A stretch of 64,000 nucleotides of DNA from the NCBI GenBank assembly GCA_019454045.1, contig SKCR01047774.1, positions 1 through 64,000 on the forward strand, read 5' to 3'. Each line of letters starts with the position of its first letter. Position 1 is the first letter of the stretch. The position numbers and the translations under genes were made by a program. This document shows, piece after piece, positions 44,088 to 54,429 of the stretch. The DNA comes from Zanthoxylum bungeanum (taxonomy: Eukaryota; Streptophyta; Magnoliopsida; Sapindales; Rutaceae). Under the pieces are notes generated by a model that saw nothing but the letters and a program-made list of their open reading frames with translations, was not told where the DNA came from and made no database searches.

Positions 44088-45625
44088 TTGGTGGTTTTTA
44101 TGGAGTCTAATAGGGCAGAGACTGGTTCAACATTGGTCTTGCCCAAAGACAGCCGAAGCCAAAGCTGCCACGACTCAATAGCATAGCCTATGGTCGAATA
44201 AAGTCATTCCACATATAAAAATGATATATTGAGCTAGTTAAAAAACAAAAATGACGTGGAGTTTTGAAGTCGTGTGATGCTGCTTTCTCTTTTCTTCCTC
44301 TTGGTTACAATTGGAGTGGATTGTATATATATATAGTATTTCAATTTGCGGCCTTTCAACTTCCGACATTGTTCTTGTGGACAATTTTTGAATTGCTCAT
44401 AATTTTCCTTTTCTCCTTTTGTAATGTTTATAGTTGGGATGCCGATACTTTTTTTTTTTTTTTTTTGATTTTTCCCTGAGTTTACCGATTAAAGTTTTTT
44501 GATATATTGTATCTCCTATTTTTCTACTTAGGCTATCCTTTGCTTTTTTGTTCTTTTTTACTGTACCACTCTTATTACTTTATTTCTTTTAATAATATAT
44601 CACTCATGAGGGGTTGCTTTGGGACAAGATTTTGGATGTGAATTTAATTAGAATATATATTTTGTTTTCGGCGTGATCCATTTCTAAGGTTATTAAAAAA
44701 CTTTTGCATAACCATGCATGTGTATTTGGAAAAATTCATTCCCTTTTTGCCTTGTATATTTTTCCAAATACACATAGTTATGAAAACGATTGTGTAAATT
44801 GTTGTGAAAATATTATTTTCGTTAAAAAGTTAATGGAAAAATGAGCCGAAACTCCCCTAATATTTGGTGAAACCATCCTTTATTTTAAAATTAAGTAAAA
44901 CCTCATCATGTTTAAAAATCTTGAATTTAAAATTCGGGATTCTTAATCATTTAGTTTGGAATGATTTTTCGTTCCAATTCAAAAAATCGGTTGGGATTCA
45001 AGATGAAGAAATCAGGACGGAATATCCTGATTGTTATCCCTACATCATGTTTTACATTAAGAATTAAAATATTTATAATAAAATCTCACGTATAGGATTT
45101 CACTTAATTTTAAAATATTTGAGAATTACACTTAGTTTCATCAAATATCATGAAAGTTTTGTTATAAAAGTCAAGTGGTCATTGAGTTGTAATTATCTGA
45201 AGTCTTTCTTTTATTTTCTCCGAAGTCTTTGTTAATCGCATTCATATGAAATGGAATAAGTTCGTTTCCTTTTCATATATGCAAGAAAACAACATATTAG
45301 CAGCTAGATCATGTTCACACAATCGACTAGGCCGAAAATCAGCCAATCTGGTTCACACAATCGAAAAAGTCAAGTGACAATAGCGAAATTTATTAAAAAG
45401 GTACCAGATTCTTTATTCCTATAATCTAATTAATATTCTGATAAGTTTTTGTGAGGTTTTTTTTTTTTTTTTTTTGGCTTTGATTAGGGTTCTTGACAGT
45501 ATGAAAGTCATATTAAAAAAATATTATAAAGACTGGATGATTGCAATTTCAACATAATAAGTTACAATAACATGATCAGTCACTCCTAATTATTCTCTTG
45601 CATTCTGTCGATGAGCTTAAACAAA

Positions 45626-45668
<43 letters not shown>

Positions 45669-46084
45669 AACAACAATAACCAAAAAAAAAAAAAAAAAAA
45701 AAAAGAAGAAGAAGGCAATATAAGGTTTTTTTTTAATAGATGATCTCGCTGACTAAAGCTTCACAGTAAGACTTTACGACCCAACTAAATCATGAGTACG
45801 TAGCAGTGAAAGTCTTGCTAAATTGTGAGTACATTCCAGTCATCGAGAGATAATAAAAATAATAAAAGGAGTTCATAGCAATACAAGAAAGAAAAACACA
45901 AGGATACCTATGGAAACAAAATAATCTGAATACCTTTAAAACCTTATTCGGTAAATCCGAAAAAAGAAAGAGTAGTAACCTCAAAACATTCAATAATAAA
46001 ATGTAAATGAAAAGCAAAAATTTGAAATATTAGTTAAATCCCACTAAAACGAACAATTTGAAAATAGTAAAAATTTAAACCTAG
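44088..46084. other. AT-rich intergenic region with long poly(A) runs
   Basis: No gene recognised. Two A runs, about 45628-45667 and 45682-45704, are separated by an ACAACAACAATAACC spacer. They could be microsatellite or the tail of an old retroposed sequence. A T run lies at 44451-44466. Confidence 0.5.
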
Positions 46085-47338
46085 CTACAAAGCGATGATA
46101 GAGCAAACTGCTTGTATGACGGTGAGTAAAAGAAGAATTGCAGCTGCAGAGACGGAGATAGATGCCCATGGAGTGTTGAAATAATTTTGTTTCAATGTGG
46201 CATTCCACTTGTGCCAAGGGAAGTTGCAATGTTCCTTTAGAGAATCAACAAGATCACAATACTGAAAAGTATTTGGATACAAAGTGGTCTGTTTGCCGAG
46301 GTTGTGTAGAAGAGTTGACACAGCTTCACTATCCATCAGCCAACTTTTAATAACTCCATTTTGAACGAGTAACTCAACATCTTTCGCAGTGCTGACGAGG
46401 TGACTCAACATTAAAATATAGTCATTTATATAGTGGCTAGAACAATGCAGTCTCTCTAATGCAAGAAGATTTCTCAATAAAACTTCGGTGGTTGGATATA
46501 TTACCATCAATGGAATTTCCATGATGCCACTGTTGAATTTTATGTCAAGTAGATTGTTTTGGGACCCCAACATAAACTTGACTCCAACTTGGTGAAGTTC
46601 CATTATGGTTGGTATATTTTGAGGTACGGGCATAATTTCAAATCCGGCCATATTTTTAGATCGCCATAGGGGTGGCTGAACACTGAGTCTTCGCAAATCA
46701 AGAAGATGTTCAGCTTTCGAAAATTGGGTTTCTATTAAATTCTCTGGTCTTTCAAGAACAATAAAAAGCCTAAACCAGACTTTAATTAATTTGATCAAGT
46801 CGAAGGATTCACTTGTTTTGGATAGAATGAACAAGTCGTTGAGAATAAAAAGCGGAAGCTGATTTTCCAGAAGCCAAATGTCAGACCGAACATCTATCCA
46901 TGGTCTTCTAAATATACAATCATCATTACTTATCAAATCATTATTAGAAAACCTGAGAAAGCACTCAATGAGGAAGATTGCATCCACTAAAATCATTGTC
47001 ACGAATTCATCACTTTTAAGTTCAATTTTTTCTGCATAACAATTGCGCAGACTCACTTCTTTATCTTTTATAAATGTAAGAAAATCTTCAATGGTTACCT
47101 GAGTTCGTTGAAGAAAGTGTCGTAGGTATCTTCTTTTATGCTCTTCCATAACTTTTAGCTCCGGCCTACCATGGTGAAGCGGCCCAATAGAGACTACTTT
47201 CGGAGTAAAAGAACTTTCACTTGAGCTCCGAATACTCTGAGGAACTCTATAGATGCAACACTCTGTGGTTATGGGATGCAAGGTCTCAATGTTGTCTCTC
47301 AAAGAAGCTGCTAATTTCTTGATCTCACTGTTGGCCAT
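46085..47338 (-). CDS. DUF247 (UPF0481) family protein
   Basis: 417 codons without a stop. Family marks in order: CIYRVPQSIR near residue 28, VVSIGPLHHG near 48, MEEHKRRYL near 63, LLENQLPLFIL near 155-165, a PLMVIYPTTEVLLRNLLALE block near 275-295, and a hydrophobic C-terminal segment (about 390-415) that should be a single membrane anchor. DUF247 proteins are plant-specific with mostly unknown biochemistry; some grass members act in self-incompatibility, which does not tell the role here. Length and layout are usual for the family, coding sequence in one exon. It is the only convincing host gene in the window, with a TATA box and probable 5'-UTR intron upstream. I chose the first ATG, which precedes the conserved region by about 27 residues. 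Confidence 0.92.
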   Translation of the reverse strand: MANSEIKKLAASLRDNIETLHPITTECCIYRVPQSIRSSSESSFTPKVVSIGPLHHGRPELKVMEEHKRRYLRHFLQRTQVTIEDFLTFIKDKEVSLRNCYAEKIELKSDEFVTMILVDAIFLIECFLRFSNNDLISNDDCIFRRPWIDVRSDIWLLENQLPLFILNDLFILSKTSESFDLIKLIKVWFRLFIVLERPENLIETQFSKAEHLLDLRRLSVQPPLWRSKNMAGFEIMPVPQNIPTIMELHQVGVKFMLGSQNNLLDIKFNSGIMEIPLMVIYPTTEVLLRNLLALERLHCSSHYINDYILMLSHLVSTAKDVELLVQNGVIKSWLMDSEAVSTLLHNLGKQTTLYPNTFQYCDLVDSLKEHCNFPWHKWNATLKQNYFNTPWASISVSAAAILLLLTVIQAVCSIIAL

Positions 47339-47349
47339 TTCGCTTGCTG

Positions 47350-47541
47350 CTGCAGTAGCAACAAAATAAATGAAACCAGTTAATTCTGAGAGATAAATTA
47401 AATGCTACAATTTCCGAAAATCTTGTCTAATTTAGTATCCAAACATGCCAAATTCAGAACCACTTAATAAGATTCATATCAAAAAATAATAATAACAATT
47501 GATCAGAAATATCAAAAACTAAAAATAAGGAGAAAACTTAC
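47350..47541 (-). other. Probable 5'-UTR intron of the DUF247 gene
   Basis: On the minus strand a donor AAT|GTAAGT stands at 47541 and an acceptor CTACTGCAG at about 47350, 12 bases before the ATG. The interval is AT-rich, as plant introns are. Inferred from consensus signals only. Confidence 0.6.
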
Positions 47542-47580
47542 ATTGATTTGCGTATAGCCTATTGCCCACATCAACAAAAC

Positions 47581-47589
47581 TATTTATAG
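47581..47589 (-). promoter_or_regulatory. TATA box of the DUF247 gene
   Basis: The minus strand reads CTATAAATA. A start site about 30 bases downstream (near 47553) would give a short first exon ending at the donor site at 47541. Confidence 0.65.
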
Positions 47590-48133
47590 GGTCGACAAAA
47601 CATTAATTTCGGAAGAAGATTTAAAGAATGAAAATGAGATGTGTAAAAAAGAGTGAAAAAATGGGGAATAAAGTATTTAATATTCTTACACTTCATTTTA
47701 AGTAAACTTAAAGCAGGTTCATTTTGCTTTTGCTATATATGAATACCTATAAAAGCATGTAAACAAGTATCAAATAGAAGATTTTACTTTCAATATCATC
47801 GGTCTAATATATCTCTTTTTTTAAGTTCTTTAACAATAATTATTTGTTCATTACATTATCATGGTAATTTCACTCTAAATACCTATGATTGTGCAATTGA
47901 TTGTACATATATCATTATTGGAGGGAAAATGTGGAGGACCACTCGTTTGATAAAAGTAAGTAATTCTCCCTCAAGTTTTAAAATACATTCCCCAGAAAAT
48001 TATATTATATAATTTTCATTATTTTTTCTTTTTTTTTATTATCAATTTTGTTGAAATCTATCAGTTTAACTCAACTCATATCAGTTTAACTCAATTCAAA
48101 AGATAATTTAAGAGTTAAAAGATACTTAGTCTT
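47590..48133. other. Upstream intergenic sequence of the DUF247 gene
   Basis: AT-rich, no gene or repeat recognised. It ends in gtctt, the left TSD of solo LTR I. Confidence 0.5.
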
Positions 48134-48969
48134 TGTAATACCCCAGAAATTTCTGCATAAATTCTGATGACCACTTCATTGTAGATGACATAATACGTGA
48201 TATAAATCATGCTTGAGTGTGCATTAACTTGCGGAATTATTTTTTTCGGACATTCGATAAATCATTTGCAGTTCCAATACGAAATTATTTTTCTATTCCG
48301 TATCAGACAATCTATAGTATTTTGGCCATAACGTTTTCATACAATGTCCGATTATCAAGAATTTTATATCTCTGGAAAGCTAAGTAGAAGATCTAAAACT
48401 TTCATGTTGAACATTTTCTCTAATTTGGAACTGAACCTAGATAAAAAATACGAGTCTTTATGGATGTACTATAGCAGTTCAAAAAAACAAAGAGCATACA
48501 GTCGAAGTCATGAGGAGAGGAAGATAGATTTTGTTGTATCTGTTAGAGTGTATGCCCTAAAACCAGTTATGGATGCAATGGTTAAGGCATAATATTTGTA
48601 ATATAGTTTATTATTTATTAATAAAAGGCATTTGTTAACTACACATTATTACATCCATATTTTATGTGTATGTCCTGAGACATTATGACAGATGAATATC
48701 GTTAATCCAAAAGACGTTTGCGATTATGAGAGTCAACGATATTTATATATGTCTCAAATTAAGTTCTTGGTAAAATGTGATTGTTATACAGGACAATAAT
48801 ATATCACTTGACCAATATTGTTGTATGTCGCCTAGATTGACATATGATGTTAATAGAATGGATGATGAATCTCATATCATAAGGACACAGACAATAGTTA
48901 TTTCATTAGTAGAATGAAATATTGAACACGACCACAGAAACGTAAGATCACATGATAATATTATCTAAG

Positions 48970-49270
48970 TGTTGTGATTAAACACACAATAATAGAGGTG
49001 ATTGGAGAGAAAACTCTTCTTTTATATTACTCACAAAAGAATTACAAAGCTTACAAATCAAAGCTTTACAAAAAACTCTCACACCACTTTACTCTCTATT
49101 CTCACTCAATTTCGGATTTCTGGGATTTAGGGATGATGAAGAATGGTCTGCAACACGTTTTGACACAAAACGCGTTACACATTATTGCAAAGTTGGCAGC
49201 CAAGAATTCTGCCAAAAGTGCTGAAAGTTGCATGTCTTATGCATGCAACTTTTAGCCACTTTAGTCAACA
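48970..49270 (-). repeat. 3' LTR of element G, TATA region deleted
   Basis: TGTTGTGATT to AGTCAACA. Relative to the 5' LTR it lacks about 40 bp after GATGAAGAATGGTCTG, which is the segment holding the TATA box. It also lacks one copy of a 9-bp repeat (TTTCTGGGA). A hairpin (AAGTTGCATG / CATGCAACTT) is kept at 49225-49252. Confidence 0.92.
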
Positions 49271-49290
49271 AATCTCCCCCTCGGTGAAGA
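49271..49290 (-). other. Polypurine tract of element G
   Basis: The minus strand reads GAGGGGGAGATT directly before the LTR. Confidence 0.8.
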
Positions 49291-49476
49291 TTTGCCCCAA
49301 AATCTGAGCCGACCATCAATCATCCAATACCGGATCCTCCAAAGGATCCACCCCTGGCTGCATCTGTATGACTGCCTACGTACCCTGAGTTGGGATCAAG
49401 CCAATCGTAGTTCTCTGAATCTCCCCACTCTGACTATGTGGAGAGTTTTGTCATCCCGGATATGGCACGACAGATT

Positions 49477-51268
49477 TCAAGCTTCTCCTTCGGTAAGACC
49501 TTCGTGAACATATCGGCACCGTTGTCGTCGGTGTGAATTTTCCTGAGTTCTATCAGCCTTGAGCTCAGGACGTCTCCGTATCCAGTGATACCTCACATCG
49601 ATATGTTTTGACCTTGAATGAAATGTGGAATTTTTACCGAGATAGATAGCGCTCTGGCTATCGCAGTAAAATGTACTTCTCCTTCTCTGCTTGAAACCCA
49701 ATTCCTGGACGAATGTCTTCATCCACAGTAATTCCTTGCAAGCTTCTGTAACTGCAATGAATTCTGCCTCTGTTGTAGAAAGTGCAACACACACTCTCTG
49801 CAACCTAGACTGTCATGTGCCACAGCTCCTCCTGAGAGAGTAATCAGATACCCCGAAGTAGACTTTCGGGTATCCACATCTCCTGCCATATCTGAATCGG
49901 TGTAGCCCATCAACACTGGCTTGTCGCTGCTTCCAAAACATAACCTCATCTTGGATGTGCCCTCGAAGATACCGCATAATCCATTTGACAGCATTCCAGT
50001 GTTCCCGTCCTGGGTTTGAACATGAACCGGCTGACCAATCCAACTGCGTGTGCTAAGTCTGGCCTCGTGCACACCATGGCATACATTAGACTTCCCACTG
50101 CTGAGGTGTATGGAACCTGTTTCATTTCCTCCTTCTCTGTCTCAGTAGAGGGACTCTGTCGTGTACTCAATCTAAAGTGGGTAGCAAGAGGAGTGCTAAC
50201 CGCTTTAGCCTTGTCCATCTGGAATCTCTGAAGTACTTTCTCGATGTACTCCTCCTGTGACAAGTATAACCTCCTGGCTTTCCGATCACGGCCGATCCTG
50301 ATGCCAAGAATCTGTTTAGCTGGCCCCAAGTCTTTCATCTCAAAAGACTTACTCAGTTGCTGCTTCAAGTTATCAATCCTCGATTGATTCCTGCCAACTA
50401 TCAACATATCATCTACATATAACAGTAAGATGATAAAGTCATCGTCAGAAAACTTCTGAACGAAAACACAATGGTCTGAAGTGGTCTCTTATATCCCTGC
50501 TCCCCCATAACTGACTCAAACTTCACGTACCACTGTCTCGGTGCCTGTTTCAAACCGTAGAGGCTTTTCCTGAGTCTGCACACAAGTCCTCTTTCCCGCT
50601 GACTCTGAAGCCTTCTGGTTGTTCCATGTAAATTTCTTCTTCCAGATCCCCGTGAAGAAATGCGGTCTTGACATCCATCTGCTCAACTCTGTCCGGTCGA
50701 GGCTTGCTGATAAGCTGAGTACCACTCTGATGGATGACATCTTCACAACTGGAGAGAAGATTTCATCGAAGTCAATGTCTTTCCTCTGATTGAATCCCTT
50801 GACAACTAATCTGGCTTTGTATCGGGGTTTGTGAAGTGTGTTCCTGTTGCTTCACCCTGTACACCCATTTGTTCTTCAAAGCCCGCGTGGCAATTTCACC
50901 ACTCAAAAGTGTGATTGTCATGCAGCGATTTCATCTCATCTTCCATGGCTTCCTCCCACTTTCTCTGTCATCTATTTCCACAGCCTCCTGGTAGCTCTCG
51001 GGTTCTCCCCCGTCAGTAAGCAGCACATACTCATATACAGAGTATTTGGTTGAAGGTCGCCTTTCTCTGTCAGACCTTCTCTGTGGAACTGTTGGTGTAG
51101 CTTCTGGTACTGGTGGTTGATCATGATCATCATCTCTGGGAGCTTCATCACCTGTACCCTCCTGTGTGGGAACCTCATCTTCAACTCATACTGGCACCGG
51201 TGTGTGAGGTTCTGGATTCACATTTCTGTATTGCTGGGGCATTGTCTTCAATTCCTTTCTGATATCTT
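49477..51268 (-). pseudogene. Reverse transcriptase and RNase H of element G, broken
   Basis: RT pieces lie in several frames. The YVDD catalytic motif is at about 50408-50425, followed by SFEMKDLGPAKQILGIRI in the 49946-50407 frame, typical of TNT1-like elements. RNase H follows with YTDSDMAGDVDTRKSTSGY (49719-50072), ALSTTEAEF and YCDSQSAI (49477-49803), which together hold the expected acidic residues. Frame changes near 51200, 50750, 50500, 50000 and 49800 prevent a single product. The enzyme would copy element RNA into DNA. Confidence 0.88.
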
Positions 51269-52231
51269 CTATGGTCTGGTCTTCAACAAAAACAACATCT
51301 CGGCTCCTGACAATCTTCTTCTCCACAGGATCATAGAGTTTGTAGCCGAATCATCATGACCATAGCCAATAAAGACACACTGTCGCGTCTTTGCATCAAG
51401 CTTGGATCTCTCGTCCTTTAGGATGTGTACAAATGCTTTGCACCCAAAGACATGCAAGTGTTCATAAGACACTTCTTTACCTGTCCAAGCTTGGTTAGGA
51501 ACATTACCTTTCAGTGCGACCGCTGGGGACATGTTCAAAACATGAACTGCTGTGATGAGTGCCTCCCCCCAAAATGTCTTCGGTAGCTTGGCTTGTGACA
51601 GCAAGCTTCTAATCCTCTCGCACAAGGTTCTGTTCATCCTCTCAGCTAGGCCATTCAGCTGAGGTGTCTTCGGAGGTGTCGTTTGATGTCTGATTCCTTG
51701 CATCTTGCAGTACTGATCAAACGGACCTCTGTATTCTCCACCGTTATCTGTTCTGATGCACTTCAGTTTCTTGTCGGTTTCTCTCTCCACCAGGGCATGA
51801 AACTCCTTGAACACTCCCAGCACTTGGTCTTTTCTCTTCAAGGTGTATGCCCAGATCCTCCTTGAATTATCATCAATGAATGTCACAAAATACAGTGACC
51901 CACCAAGTGTTCGTGTCTGCATCGGACCGCATACATCTGAATGTATGAGGTCAAGTACCTCCGGTTTCCGTTGAGGCGGGGAGCTCTGGAAGGACACTCT
52001 GTTCTGCTTTCCAGCCATGCAGTGTTCACACTTCCGTAAGTGTGAGTTCTTCAATTCGGGAAGAACATTCCTCCTGCGTAGTATCTCCATCCCCGTTTGA
52101 CTCATGTGTCCGAGCTTTTTATGCCATAGCTCGGCTGCCTCATTACTGTTAACTGTATTTATGCTACTATTTGAAAGCTTAGCATGCATCAAATACAGAG
52201 TTGAATCTTTCTTACCTCGTGCCACGACCAT
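51269..52231 (-). pseudogene. Integrase of element G
   Basis: 320 codons in one frame. The zinc finger HHCC is H37, H42, C68 and C71 (LWHKKLGH, CEHC). The catalytic triad is D99 (HSDVCG), D162 (RTDNGGEY) and E197 (NGLAERMN), with the DD35E spacing kept. The copia FIGY motif is near 290. This is the best preserved part of the element, yet both neighbouring domains are out of frame with it, so it is not made as part of an intact polyprotein. Confidence 0.9.
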
Positions 52232-52720
52232 TGATCCTTTAGTGAGTTTCCAGCATCCGTCACTAAAGGTGCTGCAGAAACCTTCATCATCCAGCTTGCC
52301 TGTTGAGATTAGGTTTAACCGGGGTCTGGGATGTGCTTGACTCCCTTCAACACTAGCCTTGTCCCGTTCTCTGTTTCAAGGCAGATGTCTCCAATACCGA
52401 CGGCTTTAGACTGTCCGTCATTCCCCATCCTTACAGCACCGTAGTCCCCTGGTGTGTAAGATGAAAAGAAGTCTCTGCGAGATGTGGCGTGTATGGAGGC
52501 GCCACTATCTATCACCCAACTGGTCTCGTGGCTGGCAAGATTCATAACATCTTCTTCATATATAATGAAGAACTGTTTGGAGGTATTGTCGGTGGTAGTA
52601 GCAACTCTTTCTTGATTAGAGTCATTATCTCTTCTGGACTGCTCGTTCTTCAGTTTGTAACAGTCCCGCTTCATATGGCCTTTCTTTTTGCAGTGGTAGC
52701 ACTCAATATCCCTCGTTCTT
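52232..52720 (-). pseudogene. Zinc knuckle and protease of element G
   Basis: A CCHC knuckle, CYHCKKKGHMKRDC, lies at about 52664-52708. The protease frame (52315-52674) contains WVIDSGASIHAT with the catalytic DSG, then AVRMGNDGQSKAVGIGDI. The frame breaks before the integrase, near 52315. Confidence 0.85.
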
Positions 52721-52794
52721 GATTTTCCCCCGTTCTTGTCTGATCTCTCTGCCTCGGCTTTTAATCCTCCCCCTTCTGGTGTTCTTTTCTGTCA

Positions 52795-53397
52795 CTAGAG
52801 CTTCTGAGGTTGAGGCTGATGCTGACTCCTGCATTCTCGTCCTCTTTCTTCCTCGAAGATCCTGGTCTTTGCCATCTTCATAGTGACTTTCCCATCTGCG
52901 GCTGAATTTATCATCGTAGATCTGAACGTTTCCCAAGATTCTGGTAACGTATTAAGGAGTATTAAACCATTTACCTCATCACCGAAGTCTATGCCCAATC
53001 CAGACAATTCCTTCATGGTTCCGAGGAAATCGTTGATATGGTATGCCACAGCTGTACCTTCCTGGTATTTCAACCCCATCATCTTCTTGATGTAGTACAG
53101 CTTGTTGTTTCCAGTCTTTGCTCGGAAAAGCTCCTCCAACTTTCTCCATAAGACACGTGCATTTATCTCTTCACTGACATGGTTTACGATACTGTCGTCG
53201 ATCCACTGACGAATAGTACTGCATGTTTTCTGGTGAAGATTAGCCCACTTTACATCGGTCATTCCTTCTGGTTTCTGCTCCAGAAACACTGATCCATCAT
53301 AGTCCTTCACATACAGAAGGTCTTTCATCCTTCCTCTCCATGTGAAATAGTTTGTACTGGTTAACAAAATCATTTTTCCGTTGCTCCCCTCCATCAT
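52795..53397 (-). pseudogene. Gag of element G
   Basis: 200 codons starting MMEGSNGKMILLTSTNYFTW, the copia gag start with the NYFTWR motif and a DLLYVKDYD segment. LPESWETFRSTMINS is at about 155. The frame shifts near 52820, and the basic stretch before the knuckle is in another frame (52703-52936). Gag assembles the virus-like particle. Confidence 0.85.
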
Positions 53398-53499
53398 AAA
53401 AATTCTAAGAAGAATTTCAAAAAACGGACCTCACCGTTGCGTCCGGAATGGTCGAAAATGGTGGAAATGACACTTCGTTTGTCAAAATCCGACACAGGG

Positions 53500-53900
53500 A
53501 CCAAATTACAAATTTCATAAATTATAGGGGTCAAATTGCAATTTCCAAAAGTTTAGGGGCCAAAGTGCAATTACGGAAAAGTTTAGGGACTAAATTGAAA
53601 TTTCGAAAAAGTTCAGGGACTAAATGAAAATTTCTGAAAGTATAGGGGCTAATTTGTAATTTCCAGAAAGTTCAGGGACCTATCTGAAATTTACCAGGCA
53701 CCGCTGACGTGGCAAGTGCTGACGTGTCGCTGACGTGGCAGCTGACTGGGCTGCTGACTGGGCGAGTCTGCTGACGTGGCGCTGACTCAGCGCTGACGTG
53801 GCGCCTACGTGTCTCGTCTTCTTCTTGGTCTGCGCGTGAAGCGCGTGTAGCGCGTCGGCGAGCGTGGGGCAGTCTCTGGTTGGCGCGTTCGGCGCGTGCG
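53500..53900. repeat. Two tandem repeats in the 5' leader of element G
   Basis: At 53505-53695 a unit of about 30 bp (AGTTTAGGGACTAAATTGAA) recurs six times with substitutions. Next, at about 53700-53815, GCTGACGTGGC recurs about eight times. Both are untranslated, between gag and the 5' LTR. Antisense frames through this GC-rich part (53672-54097) are not genes. Confidence 0.85.
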
Positions 53901-54065
53901 GCTGACTGGGACCTCCGTTCGATTGCCGGAAAATACCACCGTGCTCGTCTCGCCGTGAAACGTCTGATGGTATGCTCAAAATCGATTTTCGACAACTTTC
54001 GTCGGAACCGACTTTCCGAACCGAACCTCCGTTTCTGAGTTTCGGGATCCCTCCGAGTAACCTTA

Positions 54066-54077
54066 GCTCTGATACCA
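54066..54077 (-). other. Primer binding site of element G, initiator tRNA-Met type
   Basis: The minus strand reads TGGTATCAGAGC, two bases from the LTR. Confidence 0.92.
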
Positions 54078-54079
54078 CT

Positions 54080-54429
54080 TGTTGTGATTAAACACACAAT
54101 AATATAGGTGATTGGAGAGAAAACTTTTCTTTTATATTACTCACAAAAGAATTACAAAGCTTACAAATCAAAGCTTTACAAAAAACTCTCACACCACTTT
54201 ACTCTCTATTCTCACTCAATTTCGGATTTCTGGGATTTCTGGGATTTAGGGATGATGAAAAATGGTCTGGGAGCTCCATTTTATAGTGCCAAAACCGTGT
54301 GCACTGTTGCAACACGTTTTGACACAAAACGCGTTACACATTATTGCAAAGTTGGCAGCCAAGCATTCTGCCAAAAGTGCCGAAAGTTGCATGTCTTATG
54401 CATGCAACTTTTAGCCACTTTAGTCAACA
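54080..54429 (-). repeat. 5' LTR of element G
   Basis: 350 bp. It keeps the TATA box (minus strand CACTATAAAATGG, about 54280-54293), which is the segment missing from the 3' LTR. The hairpin with AAGTTGCATG arms lies at about 54383-54410. Confidence 0.92.

Larger units (their letters stand above)
48970..54429 (-). mobile_element. Element G: Tork/TNT1-like Ty1/copia retrotransposon
   Basis: 5460 bp, LTRs 48970-49270 (301 bp) and 54080-54429 (350 bp), flanked by ctaag at 48965-48969 and 54430-54434. It is transcribed right to left with an initiator-Met primer site, gag, zinc knuckle, protease, integrase, RT, RNase H and PPT, the copia order. The LTRs differ by about five substitutions and two indels. 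Coding frames contain several small frameshifts, so it is inactive or the sequence has errors. Confidence 0.95.

Noticed and set aside
45628..45704. Poly(A) runs as the tail of a LINE or processed gene
   Set aside because: No recognisable body sequence, target duplication or ORF next to the tract; a simple repeat explains it.
53672..54097. Two frames of 132 and 141 codons upstream of G gag
   Set aside because: They lie in the GC-rich repeated leader of G, overlap in different frames, and no motif is recognisable.
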